NCBI GenBank assembly: GCA_958496175.1
Contig: OY292275.1
Span: 35,851,701-35,915,700, forward strand
Origin: Sisyra terminalis
Taxonomy: Eukaryota; Arthropoda; Insecta; Neuroptera; Sisyridae
DNA length: 64,000 bases
Reading direction: 5' to 3'
Shown: in pieces, positions 22,660 to 34,828 of the stretch
Numbering within the stretch: the first letter of the stretch is position 1
Layout of the letters: each line of letters starts with the position of its first letter
Program-made: the position numbers and the translations under genes
Notes under the pieces: model-generated
What the model was told of the DNA's origin: nothing
The model's input: only the letters and a program-made list of their open reading frames with translations
Database searches by the model: none

Positions 22660-25270
22660 ATTCCTATAGATGATGCAATGTATTTGGGCACATTAATCTA
22701 GAAAGAAAGGGAAAGTGAAAGAATTGTTAAATATTCTGATAATTATACAATATTTATAAAGGGAACCAAATAGGAAATATAAAATATTTTAAAAATGCTT
22801 TAACCACATAAAGCTTTAATAGGCTCACATAAATTTAAATGGTCTTTAATGGTTTCTTACGTAATAGTTTTACAAACATTTTTTCATATTTTATTTATTC
22901 ATTATAGTATATTTCAATTTGACATTATAAGGTGATAGTAGTGACATTATAAATATGTTTTGTCTTTGAACCCTTAAAACAAAAACAAATATTGAATAGA
23001 TGAAGATAAATTCAAAATATATTTGGATTACAGACTTCTGCTCACCGATTTGTTTAGGAGCAAAATCGCCAAAGAAATCGTATCAAAGTTCTATAATATT
23101 TTATGCGGAAATCAAAAACCATAGTGGGTAATCTCTTACTAAGTTTGTATTGTTTTTATTTTAATAATTGTAAATTGTATAATTTTTCCGCAATAGTTTC
23201 TTCTTCAGTATTTTCCCGTTATGAGTTCGTCGATGTTGCACTCCATAGTTCTTTCATTTTTCACCCCCCCACCCCCGCTTAGATCATCCTCTGCTATAGC
23301 TTGTCCATTGTGAGTTTCCCATTGTCTTTAATATTTTAGAACCCCAAAAAACTTTTTATTTAATTAAATTGAATTTTGCTGTATTTTTGTCAATTTTGGG
23401 TCTTTTGTTTTGTAAGGTAATAAAATTTATGGATTAATTTTAACACATTAATTTTAATTTATTGATTAATTTTATCTTGCACAGTCCACAAAATATGACT
23501 CCAATTATTTGCAACAAAAATAAAGCTGTATTTCAACGCGAGGCACTACCACATATAAAGGGACTACCACATTTGAATCTCAAAAATTTCCAAAATATGA
23601 ATAAAAAATTTCGGTGTTTTTTTTTCAAGAATTTATCTTGTTGGTATGAATTTTAGGCTACGCTGGAATAGTGTTTGGATTCGTAATTTCTTTAAAAACT
23701 AGAATTCTTACGATGAGTATTGTAAACTCTTTACATACAACTAAAATTATTAATAATTAATAATATATCATTAACCATAACTAACCCACTAATAAACTTC
23801 ATTTTGATGCTTACGTAATTTTGATGCAAATGTATAGTAATACAAAAAAAAATATCCAATGTATAAATATATTCTACATGATTTCCAACCGAAGATGTTC
23901 AATAAATTAGTATTCATTTTATTTTAAAATACTATTCCCGGTCAATAATAAAAATTAATTAATTTTTAATGAATATAATTTCGGAAAAGCTCTTGAATTC
24001 AAATTCTTTTCTTATGGTTACTTTGTTTATTTAACATTGTTTACGTATCTATCAAATAATCAAAATTTATTGCTTTTATAAATATCGAAAATTTCTTTAA
24101 TGCCAAACAAAATAATCTGAGCATCTTATTAACTAAATGCTGATAAAAATTTATAATCCCGGACTTGCCTTGACATTTTTATAAAAAAAGCATAAAAGCG
24201 GCGCCCATTTTAATCAATACGCACACGTTCCTATTCGTACTGCTTAAATATTTAATAACATAATATTATAATTAAGTTCATCCGTGAAAATATAAAATAA
24301 AACTAAAATAAATCCGATTATTTATTTACTCCTTATGAAAAACGATTTTATGACTTCAAAAATGATTTATAATACTTTTATCACCTATCGCTTCATCTTT
24401 CTTTATTTGAAAACAATCAAACCGGATTTAAATTTTCTAAATAAAAAAGGGATAGTAAATCTTAGCTTAATAAAGATAACATTTGTATGCAGGAATGTTA
24501 AATTGTTCGCTTTTCACCAAAAATAATACATCATACTAGCGGAGAAAATTAAGAACATAAATATGCCTTGACCCTATACTGTAGTAAATTTATCCTTCCA
24601 CCACATATAAAAAATTGGTAACTTACGAATTTTGTTTTGAAGATAAGCAACGTTTTCATAGAAAAGTTTCGTTAGGTAGTTTTTAATATATTATGAAGTG
24701 AATAATATGATAACGAATAACATATTATGTAAGCATCAGTTGTCAATATGATCAATTTGAGAGATATTAGAAATTTAAGTGATAATAGAAAAAAAATAAT
24801 GAAATTGACAAATTATAAGTTTTGTTGAAGAAAGTGTGGCTTAGTTAGCAGATATAAGCGACGGCCTAATATACATAACGAGCGCAGGGTGGGATTCTCT
24901 AGTTTATTAAAAGAAAATTTATATTTAGTGAATCAAAATATTTTAAATTAGTTATTCAACAAGCTTAACAAATTATTATACTTTCCAAGATCAAAATATT
25001 ATTATAAAATTATAAAGCACAATAAATAATGTACCTTAACATTATATAATTATAGATAAAACAATATTAATTTCAGCAAAAAGAACAAAAAAAAAATAAA
25101 AATAATCAAAAATTATTACCATTCGAAAAAAGGGCTCTCAAGTTAACTTTAAATAGTTTAAAGTAGACTTGAAAATCTCAAATATAAAGAATATTTTCAT
25201 AAAATATTTCAACTAAAGAATATTTGATAAAAATAATGTTTTTTTCTAAACTGTTACTTAACATCGCTTA
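22660..25270. other. Mostly A+T-rich DNA; C-rich tract and a tRNA-like patch
   Basis: A run of C broken by one A lies at 23264-23276, inside a less A+T-rich patch (23160-23340) that could be transposon debris but cannot be read. A tRNA-like patch at 24833-24900 is listed separately. No gene supported. Confidence 0.4.
24833..24900 (+). repeat. tRNA-like patch, possible SINE head of another family
   Basis: TGGCTTAGTTAGCAGATA resembles an A box and GGGTGGGATTCTC, about 45 bp on, a weak B box. It does not fold into a convincing cloverleaf, lacks a clean acceptor stem, and differs from the main SINE family here. A tRNA-derived SINE head or a tRNA pseudogene are both possible. Confidence 0.3.
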
Positions 25271-25274
25271 AAAA

Positions 25275-25386
25275 CTTGTAAGCTTTTATAAGATCTTCAA
25301 AGACTCTAGGGTTAGTAAAAATTTAAAAATAAAAAAATATTGAAAAATTGCTCATTCTCGAGTTAAGCATCTATCAGCTTCGAAGC
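25275..25386 (-). mobile_element. tRNA-derived SINE, copy 5, truncated
   Basis: Minus-strand blocks in family order: GCTTCGAAGCTGATAGATGC (head, after the A box), CTCGAGAATGAGCAATTTTT (after the B box, which is lost), ACTAACCCTAGAGTCTTTGA (body). The A box and tail are missing or unrecognisable. It lies just 3' of the LINE tail at 25.4 kb on the same strand. Confidence 0.6.
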
Positions 25387-25439
25387 AACAGAGATGCTTT
25401 AAAAAAAAGATTACGTCTTTTCACTAGTTAATTGTAAAT

Positions 25440-26010
25440 TTTCTTTTTCTTTTCCATCGTTCTGGGGATCTCTCCTCAGAGTTCCTCCTACACTGCACCC
25501 TAAAAGAACTATTGCACCTCAGCTTTGTTTCTAGTTCCAATTAATCAGAGCTGCCTCTATGATAAATCTCAGGTGATCCAAGAAAGCTGAGATGGGTTTG
25601 AGTCATAGCTGGGCAGCCGAATAGTACGTAGGAGTAAGTTTTCCCTTCCTCCGCCGCCGCATTTCATGCAAGCACATGACCCAATATTTATCCTATAGTT
25701 AGGAGACGCTTTCTCCAAATTGCAGTGTCCTGTAATATAGGCTAATATTCTAATATCCTTCCTTCCTTGGTTTAGAAACCTTTTACCACCAAAAGATTAT
25801 TTATCTTTATCTTCGAGGTTTTGCCTCCTGGGTAGTTATTCCAGAATTTTATTTGCTCATTTTGAGTCCATTCAGCTATTCGATTTAGTGTTGTTTAAAT
25901 CGACCCATCTATAGACGATTCTGGACCCATAAATGGCATACTTGAGCTTTCCTTTGCAAACGCATCAGTCTCTTCGTAACCAAATTGTAAGTCAAACTTC
26001 AGTTTGATGA
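25440..26010 (-). pseudogene. LINE RNase H domain and C-terminal tail, degenerate
   Basis: The minus strand reads GYEETDAFAKESSS then a GPE near 25920-25985, matching the GNExADxLAKxGS...GPEP region that closes the RNase H fold of many non-LTR elements. Next come EWTQNEQIKFWNNYPGGK and KDIRILAYITGHCNLEK (25700-25760), the family's ...LxGxxTGHCxLxKH block, then CMKCGGGGRENLL (25640-25680), the CRxCxxxxET(L)HLL block. Stops interrupt it. Only the 3' part of the element remains, in keeping with 5' truncation. G+C content is clearly higher than the flanks. The motifs are seen; the clade (Jockey/R1/LOA/I-like) is not resolved. Confidence 0.75.
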
Positions 26011-29001
26011 CTAGAGTTTCTCATCATTTGCTTAGTTTTGAATATTTTTCAAACAAAGACGATCTTTTTAGTTGCACCAACTTTTATTAGAATGCAGGGT
26101 AGTTAATTAATTTAAACTTTTATATAGTTAACTAGTTTGTTAATATTTTCATCTTTTAAGAAATTCTTTAAAGTTAATAAAAATGTTTAGCAAATAATAA
26201 TTGGTAAGGATAGTTTCAAAAAATTGGCCTACAAATCGTTATTTTTTTTCTTTTTATTTTGAAAAAGTGAGCAGCCATTTTTTTAAATTGTTTTTTTTTT
26301 CGGTTTTCCTCGATTCTCGATAATATTTAATACTGTAAAACTTTGTCACGAACCTTACTAAAAATGTGAAACTACACCGAACACATCGTGTCGTTCGTGT
26401 GTTAGTACTCTAAAATGACCCCTATACCCCGTTTTTTTTAAATAATTTATGACATTGAAAAATAAAGACTTAAGATATTTAGAAATATAAAATGACTAAA
26501 GAATTAATGCTGGCATATACCTATTATGTGCCACACTTTAATATTGATAATTAAAAAAAATCCTTTATCCAATTAATTGGTATTTTTTAAGTACTAAGCA
26601 GGTACTGTTAATCGAATTGATAATTGAGATATCATAAACATTGATTTAAATTGGTTAAAGTATTTATTTTATAAAATGTTTGCTAAAATGTACTTTTATC
26701 TCTTCATTGGTAGTCTTAAGTCTCCTCTACATGTACCTGTTTTTAATTGTTATTTTTAATTTATTCAATTATTCAAAAATCAATTGAAGATGATCTCACT
26801 AAACAAACAATATTCTCTACAAAATCAACATTAATTCTTCTCAAAATAAGGTTGAGCATTGAACAAAACTATTTTAATATTCATTCGAAGCTTTTGTGAA
26901 GTTTGTGAGCATTGAAAATGTAAAACTCGTCTCAAAATCAAATATAACCGTATACATACACAGAATGTATGGTTGAATGAAATGCATACGCGTTTTGTGT
27001 ATCTATTATATTTATCTTAATGCATATGATAGGAAAAGAAATATGTCACTTATTATTATCATTATTGTTATTATAATACACAAACAGAAAGAATAAGAAC
27101 GACACGAAAGTAGGTATAAAGTTGAAAACTCACGACAAGCATTTAACAAGATGTAAAGAATAGCTGAACTTGACTTATTATAATGAGAAAAATGTGTTAT
27201 GGTCTGGTTCTACACAAATAAGAAGGATTTGATTTTATGACAACGAGTCAATAATGTGTCAATCGTGTTTCTGGCATTATTCAAATCCTCGTTTAATCTT
27301 TCGTCTCATCAAATGACCTAAATTTTTCGTTTTATTTTATTTTCTTATACCGTAATATTTTAGATAAACCACTAAAAAAATTTTAATTAAAAAAAAAAAC
27401 TTACAGAATCAAAGGAAACCGTAAGATTTTAATACGGACAGTCGTTAAATGGAAAAGAAAATGTGTTTAGAAAATTCTAATATTTTTAGGGGCTATAAAA
27501 TAGTAACAGATGTTTTATACTGTCTATGGAATAACGTTTTCAGGAGGTTCTATTTGGGAATGGAAAGCTGTTATTAAACTTTAGATTGTAGGTAAATGTA
27601 AGTTATTTGGTAATAAAAAAGATGTCAAAATTTAAGAAATAAATGCGATTTATGAGAAAATCTAACAATCTCTTTGAATTTCTCATAATTTTTAACTATC
27701 GACATTCGATGATCGTTGTAGAGAAAATCAAAATTGAATCTGGAAGCTTTTTATTTGTGTCATATTCTTTATGTGGAAAATATTTTATTAAAAAATGTGA
27801 TACATTTATCAAATTCATTAAAATAGGTACAATACGTAATCATTTTTATTGAAATACTTTCAAGTTAAAAAAAATAACTTTGAAATATCGACTCTAGAAG
27901 AAAATGGTACGCAAGTTAGAGACAAGAAGTCATAATGTAGATTTATTTCTTTTTATAAGATAAACTGAAAATAACGGATTGTTCCTAAATTTTATGGTTA
28001 TTTCTAATATTCTTGATGATAAGTAATAGGAAAACGTTATTTTGTTATAAAATTTATAGATTTTTCTCAAAATGATTACGATTCCGTGTTCTCTTTGTTT
28101 ATTTTTAGTTCCCAGAAACAATGCAAGCTTTCTATTATTAGAGTTTTACAGATTTTGCCAATAAACATTTTAATAAACCTAATTTAAATAAGTAAAACAA
28201 CGCTTAAGTTAAAATTATATAATAATAATATATATAATAATATATGATATAAATCAGCCAAGTGCGTGACAAATTTCTGTGCGTAAAAAATAATAAAAAA
28301 TGCTTATTTGTGTAAACTAGTGCTCATCGGCACTCATTTGCCAGCTGCTGTTATTTAGTTGTCAAAAAACATAGCTTTTCTAGATTTCTCCTTCTCTTTT
28401 TCTTAGCTCTTCTAGATAGTAACACTAGATTTATCTTATTTTTAGCTTACGCCATATACACTGTCTATCCATATATACAAATCATTACTTTAGAAGCTCA
28501 TATTTCATTCAACTACTGCTCTTGAAATTTTGTTGGCATTTTCCGCGATCCATCTATCTTACACGTTTATAAGTTTTTTTTTATCTTACAGTTGCACGAT
28601 TAATATTTTATTCCAATTTTTCTACGCCATTGAAAAGCGGTTCATAAAAAACATCCTTCCAAATTTCATCTATCTAGAGCTAATAGTCTTCAAGTAAAAA
28701 GTTGGTAATACTTATATATGTATACAGTAAAATTATAAGAATTTAGTTTTTGCCATGTGAGAACGGAATCCTTGAACGTTAAGTCGTTACATCCAATAAG
28801 TTATTTATACTTATAACCTTCGTAAAAGATCTATACTCTTGAATTCATTGACTTTATTTTAAAGAACATACTTAAATCACATGAATAAATGTTCAATGTA
28901 TATAGGATAATAGGAAAATACGGATGATCTTAAAGATTTAATAATTAATCTTTAATTGATTAGTAGCAAATTTCACGTATGATACCCAATGGTTCATATT
29001 T
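26011..29001. other. A+T-rich DNA, no gene supported
   Basis: Contains simple ATT-type repeats near 27050 and ATA-type near 28215. Frames at 27643-27852 (ATG) and 27930-28121 are short and low-complexity. No other structure seen. Confidence 0.4.
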
Positions 29002-29253
29002 CTACACCCAGAGGCCAACATTTTGTTTTATTTCCATACTTTTTTTTGATGGGGAAAAACGCAGATTGATATTCGAAATTTTTTTGTCATTTAATAACGT
29101 TGTCATTTGGTGTCCTCCACTACTACCTCGGGGAATATTATGAATTAACATTAAAATTTCAATGTCGTTTAATTCAAACTTTAGTTTATTCGCCTCCAAG
29201 TATGGATTTTCTTCTCTTGTGTCTAGTAGTATATCTAATAGTTGATCGAATTT
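29002..29253 (-). pseudogene. Exon-like coding remnant, minus strand, unrecognised
   Basis: The minus strand is open for 83 codons from a stop at 29254-29256 to TAG at 29002-29004. Pieces such as LLDILLDTREENPYLEANKL and FELNDIEILMLIHNIPRG read like a folded protein, with acidic residues, prolines and glycines, rather than the K/N/I/F-rich chance frames nearby. No ATG opens it; the first is about half way. Upstream, adjacent frames hold WIRENWVWFSKYKNS, which may be the same chain after a frameshift. It may be an exon, a processed pseudogene or an unrecognised transposon ORF. Confidence 0.35.
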
Positions 29254-29256
29254 TTA

Positions 29257-30116
29257 TACTTCGAAAACCATACCCAGTTTTCACGTATCCACTGATACTT
29301 ATATATTTTCAAAAATTTCATAATTTATAAATCTTTTAAATATAAATGCTTTGTAAATATAATAATAATTTCACGGGAGAAAAATAATTAAATGTTTAAG
29401 TTTTTATTTAAAAACACAAGTAGATAGGTAACAAACTAATTATGCTTATTTGGTTTAATATTAAAATACAAAGAATTAAATAAAATGTGTTTAAGAACTG
29501 CTAGCTGAATTAGTAAGGTTTAACTTATATTTATGTGTAAAAACACTTGACTATTGATGTCAATGAATTCAGTTGAGAAGAAAACATTTACAGGTATTAT
29601 ATTTATTACATTTGTAAGTATTGATTTGAACTTGATACCAATTTTAAATAATGAAGCCGCAAAAGTAAAATATCTAGATACGATTTCAAATATGTAGGTA
29701 TATCTATTATGTATTATTCCAATAAATACCTATATTGATCAAAATGTTTGAAAATCTAATTTGGAATTAATAAAATGTAAAAGCGAAACAAATTTGGAAA
29801 TTCAATCGATCTTAATAAAATCAAATATAAGTATAGTATAAATATATATAGTATATAAATATAAGTATCAGATATAAATATAAGATAAGTACCAAACGTA
29901 TTATAAAAAAAAAACATTATATTTTTTTCAATTTCCATAATAAATTTGAATGAGACTCTTGTTAAGATTGTAAACTATTTTTATTTGGCAAGGTAAAATT
30001 AGTTTTTACTTATCGAATAATAGAAAACACTTAATTTTGAATGTAATCAGAAGTTCCTGTTCTCATTTACTTGCGAAAACTATTTACGGATTTTCCTGGC
30101 CTTAAACTGACATTTA
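29257..30116. other. A+T-rich DNA with TATA-type simple repeats
   Basis: Degenerate ATA/TATAAG microsatellite at about 29820-29895. No gene supported. Confidence 0.4.
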
Positions 30117-30285
30117 TCAGTGGTTAAGGTGGCCACTCCAAACTGGTAGGTGTTGAGTTTGATTCTCATATCAAGCAAATTTGCAATTTTTGTCGATTTA
30201 CAGTTTTTATTAACCCTAGAGTCTTTAAAACATTGACAGTTATAAAACTAAAACTACAAAGTTACTGTCATTATTTAGAAGAAAC
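30117..30285 (+). mobile_element. tRNA-derived SINE, copy 6
   Basis: The A box is cut away; the copy opens CAGTGGTTAAGGTGGCCACT, then AACTGGTAGGTGTTGAGTT with a decayed B box (GTTTGATTC), TCAAGCAAATTTGCAATTTT, TTAACCCTAGAGTCTTTAAA and CAGTTATAAAACTAAAACT. Order and spacing match the full copies. Confidence 0.7.
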
Positions 30286-31810
30286 TCTGCTTTTTCTCTT
30301 TAAGGCAAACCATAACTAAAATAATTCTCCATTTTAAATGAAAATCGTACGATCTCCATAAATCTTCTGCCTTTTATAAATTTGTTGCGTTTCAACATGA
30401 CTAATCAGGTGAATTGGTTATTTTACCGATATATTGCTGAAGGCGACATTCACGTTTAGAAGACATGTAGAAAAGAAAAACACGTACGTATACGAGAGGA
30501 CATATTTAGAGTAAGCGCTAGTTATGAGAAGCCAGACAAGTTCTCAAACACTAAAACAAAAGAAATTCATCCTATGATCTCAGTAAAAATAGAAAAAAAA
30601 TAAACATGATTACGCTAATAAACATACCTTCGGCAATTGGCAATGCACGTGAAGATTTTCTTAAACTTTTCATTTGTTTTGATGAAAATTTTTTAAAGAT
30701 CAAATGTTTTAAATGCATTACTATAAATACTTAAATGCCACCAACAAAGTAATGGACACTTTGACAATGACCTAGAAACGTAAAATTTTACTTATTGACA
30801 TTGATTTGCTAAATCAAACAAATTAGATTATTTTGCAAATATTTAATAAAGTAAGGTTAATGTAAGTGATTGGAACTGATTTCATATTATATGTTTATAG
30901 TTTTGAATTAAAATTAGGAAAAATAATGCGATTTTTAAAAGCTTTTTTCAAACTATAAACAGGTGAAACTGTTTATGTAAAATAATCACTTTCTTTGTAT
31001 TTCATTTTAAAAAACGAGCTAACTTACAACGTTATTAGATTATCCATTAATTCACTTTTAATACAGAATTTCTAACGATTGAAGCATGAACATATTTTTG
31101 AATAATAAAAACTATGAATTGATTAAATACATTTGTTTCTCATTTAAACACATTTCAATCACTCATTTTTTAATTAACATTCTTTTCTAAGATCTTTTAA
31201 TTATTATCGTCTCCTCTTTAATATACGAGCACTTACACATACCTATTAGCTACGCACATATATTGATTATTGCTACCTAATCACTTCAAAATGTATATGT
31301 GTAATATTATTATTATTTTTTTTTAATAAACATTCAATTTATTTCGTGAATCATTTTTGAAAGATTGTTAAACAACTGATTTTCATAATCGCTATTCCGC
31401 GCCATAGTGATATTTCTAAATTAATGTAGTGAAATCATAATGGAAATGTGTAAGATGTTCGATGACCTAAAGATGTAAAATAAAAGAAATATCCCCATTC
31501 AATTTCGTCTGTTTATTCAATCAACCGGATGAAGCCCACACACATATCATATGCTGGTCATACATATGTAATATGTTCTTGAATTGTGTTTTTATTTTAT
31601 TTGTTTTTTTACATGTCTCATTGATGAGAAATTGCTGTGTCAAATTGTAACTGTAATTAAATTGATAATATATAAGTGAAAGCAAAACCATTTTAATTGA
31701 TTGCATGGATATGATGACTTTTCAAATGAAATTCTTGTAAATTTTCATTTTAATAATTATAATATAGTTTTAATCATATTTACAAAATTAACGTTGAAAC
31801 ACTACCATTA
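30286..31810. other. A+T-rich DNA, no gene supported
   Basis: The 61-codon minus frame at 31521-31706 has a start in the right place but chance-like length. No other structure seen. Confidence 0.4.
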
Positions 31811-31887
31811 GCGGTGACTGATAACATGGTTGTCAAAGTGGCCGCTTCGAAATTGACAGTTTCAGTACTGATAGGTTTGAATATCAT
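31811..31887 (+). mobile_element. tRNA-derived SINE head fragment, copy 7
   Basis: GCGGTGACTGATAACATGGT, GTCAAAGTGGCCGCTTCGAA and CTGATAGGTTTGAATATC correspond to the SINE head from the A box to the B box, with an extra stretch of about 15 bp between. The body is not recognisable afterwards. A poorly preserved copy. Confidence 0.45.
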
Positions 31888-32104
31888 AACCATTTTTTTT
31901 AAATACTTCTTGTTCTCGATTAAATTTTTAAATTAAATTAAATCCTTCATTATTTCTTATTTATTACATAACATTTATTTTGAGATATCATTTATTGATA
32001 TTTTTCTTTGTTTCAGAATTTTTGAAGTTATACTTCTTTAGGCGCCTGATAAAAGGGCAAAAAGAATTGGCGTTACGATTTTTGTAATGGAAATGGTTTT
32101 TTGT

Positions 32105-32480
32105 TAATTAAATTGGGATTTTTAGAATAAGATTAATTAAGCCTCAACACTGCAGCCTTACGGCTTATAGTGTTTCTTGAGTTCCTACTTTACCTAGTTA
32201 AGACAAAGTAGCTTAATGAATCTCAGCAGCCGACGCACTAGGTGCTTTCCAACTATTTAAATTCCAAGGCTTGATATTTCCAGTTCCTCAAGTCTCCATT
32301 CATTCAGAGCACCCTATTTCCACGGAACGTGAGAAACGGTTTCATCCTCTGTCTAGCAGAATCTGCCTTTTGAACTATAGTGGCCGGTTATTAGGCCCAT
32401 TACCACTTTGACCTAATTTCTTATAAGACCAAGTAGTTAAGTAGTTGGTTTGAGGAATGGATACACCAGTAGACAGTTAT
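32105..32480 (-). pseudogene. LINE RNase H tail, degenerate, second minus-strand copy
   Basis: Minus-strand blocks: VKVVMGLITGHYSSKGRF (32370-32425), which is the family's (V)GLxTGHCxL block, then TEDETVSHV (32326-32353), the (E)EDETxxHIL block, and downstream a short piece with KAPS near 32245 and a hydrophobic LLRFIK-like word, as found at the end of such ORFs. Stops lie between them. It is the same kind of truncated 3' end as at 25.4 kb but clearly a different copy or family by sequence. Confidence 0.65.
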
Positions 32481-33929
32481 ACAATTATACAGGCAGTAGA
32501 CCTGTGACTAATCCTCGTAATCTTTACTAGGCAGGGGGTGAAAATCGGTTATTCTTCTTAATTTTTCGTTGTCTAGTAACGAATAAACTATTCCTTTAAA
32601 TTGAAACTAAATATTTTATGGTTATAAATGTGTAAATTATGTTAAGAACTCTAGTTATAAAACAAGAACGGTTGAAACTTATTCTCAAAAAAAAATTGAT
32701 TTTTACAAAGAATAACCACTTACGTGCGTCCATAAGTACACACACATTTTCACTACTCTATTCAATAAATTAATGGGTTACTTAATTGTATGTATGAAAT
32801 ATTCAAAAGTTCAAAAATAAAATGCCTAAATAATAAATAATGTACAAATAAAATGTTTTCTGTGTATTTTATGTTCCAACTGTAAATATAATTTTTGCAA
32901 TTGCTTCCCACATTATTTCCTTAGGTAATTAACTTACTTTTGTTTTTAGCATGAGCACGTTTTTAGTAACAACTATTTTCAAAGAAAAAATCTTTACTGA
33001 ATTTAATTGGGTGTCAAAAATTTTTGTCCAAAAATAAATTAGCGTTTATTGGAATTAATCAACGACATTGTATATCACTCAAATTTGTTTAGTTACAAAA
33101 TACATAGGTAATAAAAAAAATATAAAAAAATCTTTTGTTGCAAAACGATATCAAAAATGGTTACTTTATCGTTTTGATAGTCAGTATTGCGGATTTACTT
33201 CAAATAATAATTAATTAAGATTGATCAATTATTAATTGCAAGAATTCTTATAAACTTATAAAAACTATTTATGTTTAATTGACCTTATTTTCTAGTTGCT
33301 GAAGAAGTACATTCTAGTTTATATGATAATAAATCAATATTTGTTGTTTATTCTTTCCAAGAAGAGCTTTTTAAGATTACCAGTTTCTTAAATTGGGATG
33401 AAAGAACAATGGACATTACATAACATTTAACGAGCTAAATTAATAGGAAGTTTTTAATGCTTGCAAAGTAAAAAAAATATCTTAAAAATGCCTCCGTTAA
33501 GAAAATTAAGCATGAAACCATAAATCACATTTGTACAGATATTTGCTTAGAATTGCATTATTTAGACTCTTTTTTAATTGCACACAAGTATTTTTATCTT
33601 CCATGAAACAATGAGAACACCTTTTCTTAATTCACAAAACGAAAATTAGAACTTTCAGTAAAATGAATTTCATCACAGCTATTAAAACGATTTATATCAT
33701 ATTTATAAGATATTGACATTAAATGGAAAGGAAATAACTGTAAATGAGTGATGGATAAAATTAAAATTTAATAAAATATATGGAATAGAAAAAATAGGTA
33801 CTACAGAATTGCATTTTATAGTATTTTCACATCTAGATAATGACATTTATTTTCAGGATAAAATTTTATCCGGAGGATGTAATATATTGTTATATTATAT
33901 ATATACTATATAATATGTATATATAAAAT
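32481..33929. other. A+T-rich DNA, no gene supported
   Basis: Alternating TATA tract at about 33885-33935 borders the hAT end that follows. No gene seen. Confidence 0.4.
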
Positions 33930-34010
33930 ATATTTTGTAGTAAGTGCGATGAATCTCGCGGGCCGGAAAAATAGTATTGTGGCACGCAGGCCGTGGGTTG
34001 GCAACCCCTG
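33930..34010. mobile_element. hAT-like element, right end only
   Basis: The end read inverted is CAGGGGTTGCCAACCCACGG, a classic hAT terminus. Just inside lies GTGCGATGAATCTCGCGGGC followed by CGGAAAAATAG, which recurs almost unchanged (GTGTGATGAATCTCTCGGGC) in the element ending near 34828. The left end was not found, so the true extent is unknown. Confidence 0.5.
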
Positions 34011-34608
34011 ACTTAGACCAAAAGATGAATCTAAGTTTTGGACGAAACCGAAGGTATATATTATTATTGTTCATCAAACATACTAATTGTACCAAAACGC
34101 GCGAGTTATATAGATATCGTAACTTTGTAAAGAGGGTGGCAGAAGATTGTTACTATAGCTACTGCTATTACTACTTAGTAACTGTATATTTTCCTTGTTG
34201 ACTTTTTTGATTAAAAACTCGAAGAAATTTTACTACGGAACTTTATGGAAATCAATGAGGTTGAACTTATATTTTGGCTATAAGTACTTATATTTGTTTG
34301 AACTGTTGTGGATATTTTTGATTAAGATTAGTATCGTTAAAATGACGAGTGACTATTGTTCAATTATTAGATTTCCTATTTAAAGGAATATAATATAAGC
34401 AAACATAGCACCTATTTTTTATGTTGTTACTAAATTTACTGATTAATAATTTTCGGATTAATTTTTAATCTAGTTTGTAAAACTTTGCTTCTTGTGGATT
34501 TCGTATTTCTGAATCGTTAGAAATTTTGTAATACTAAAATATTATGCAAAAGATGACTGAATATGTTATAATATTTTGACTCTAACAATAGGGACAGTAG
34601 ACATAGTA

Positions 34609-34828
34609 CAGAGGTGACCAGCTCAAATGATATTGCCGGACACATATAAACTTACATACCTCCAATTCACCATATTAAATTAAGATACACTGTAGACATT
34701 TTCAATATATGGGTTTTTACCATTTAGACCATTGTAAAATATATCTATTTAGTAAAAGTGTGATGAATCTCTCGGGCTGGAAAATGGTCGAGGCGGGTCT
34801 CATGAGGGTCGCGAGTTGGCCACCCCAA
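34609..34828. mobile_element. hAT-like MITE related to the 33.9-kb copy
   Basis: The left end reads CAGAGGTGACCAGCTC and the right end, inverted, TTGGGGTGGCCAACTC; they share the core GGTGRCCARCTC. The right subterminal block GTGTGATGAATCTCTCGGGC is common with the copy ending at 34010. The flanking 8-mers agree at only about half their positions, so the target duplication has decayed or the borders are off by a base or two. About 220 bp, non-coding. Confidence 0.5.

Noticed and set aside
29820..29895. Possible array of regularly spaced repeats
   Set aside because: Degenerate ATA microsatellite; no spacers or repeat units of CRISPR type, nor expected in such a genome.
33895..34201. Overlapping frames containing GVANPRPACHN and its antisense
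   Set aside because: They translate the hAT terminal repeat, a familiar artefact.
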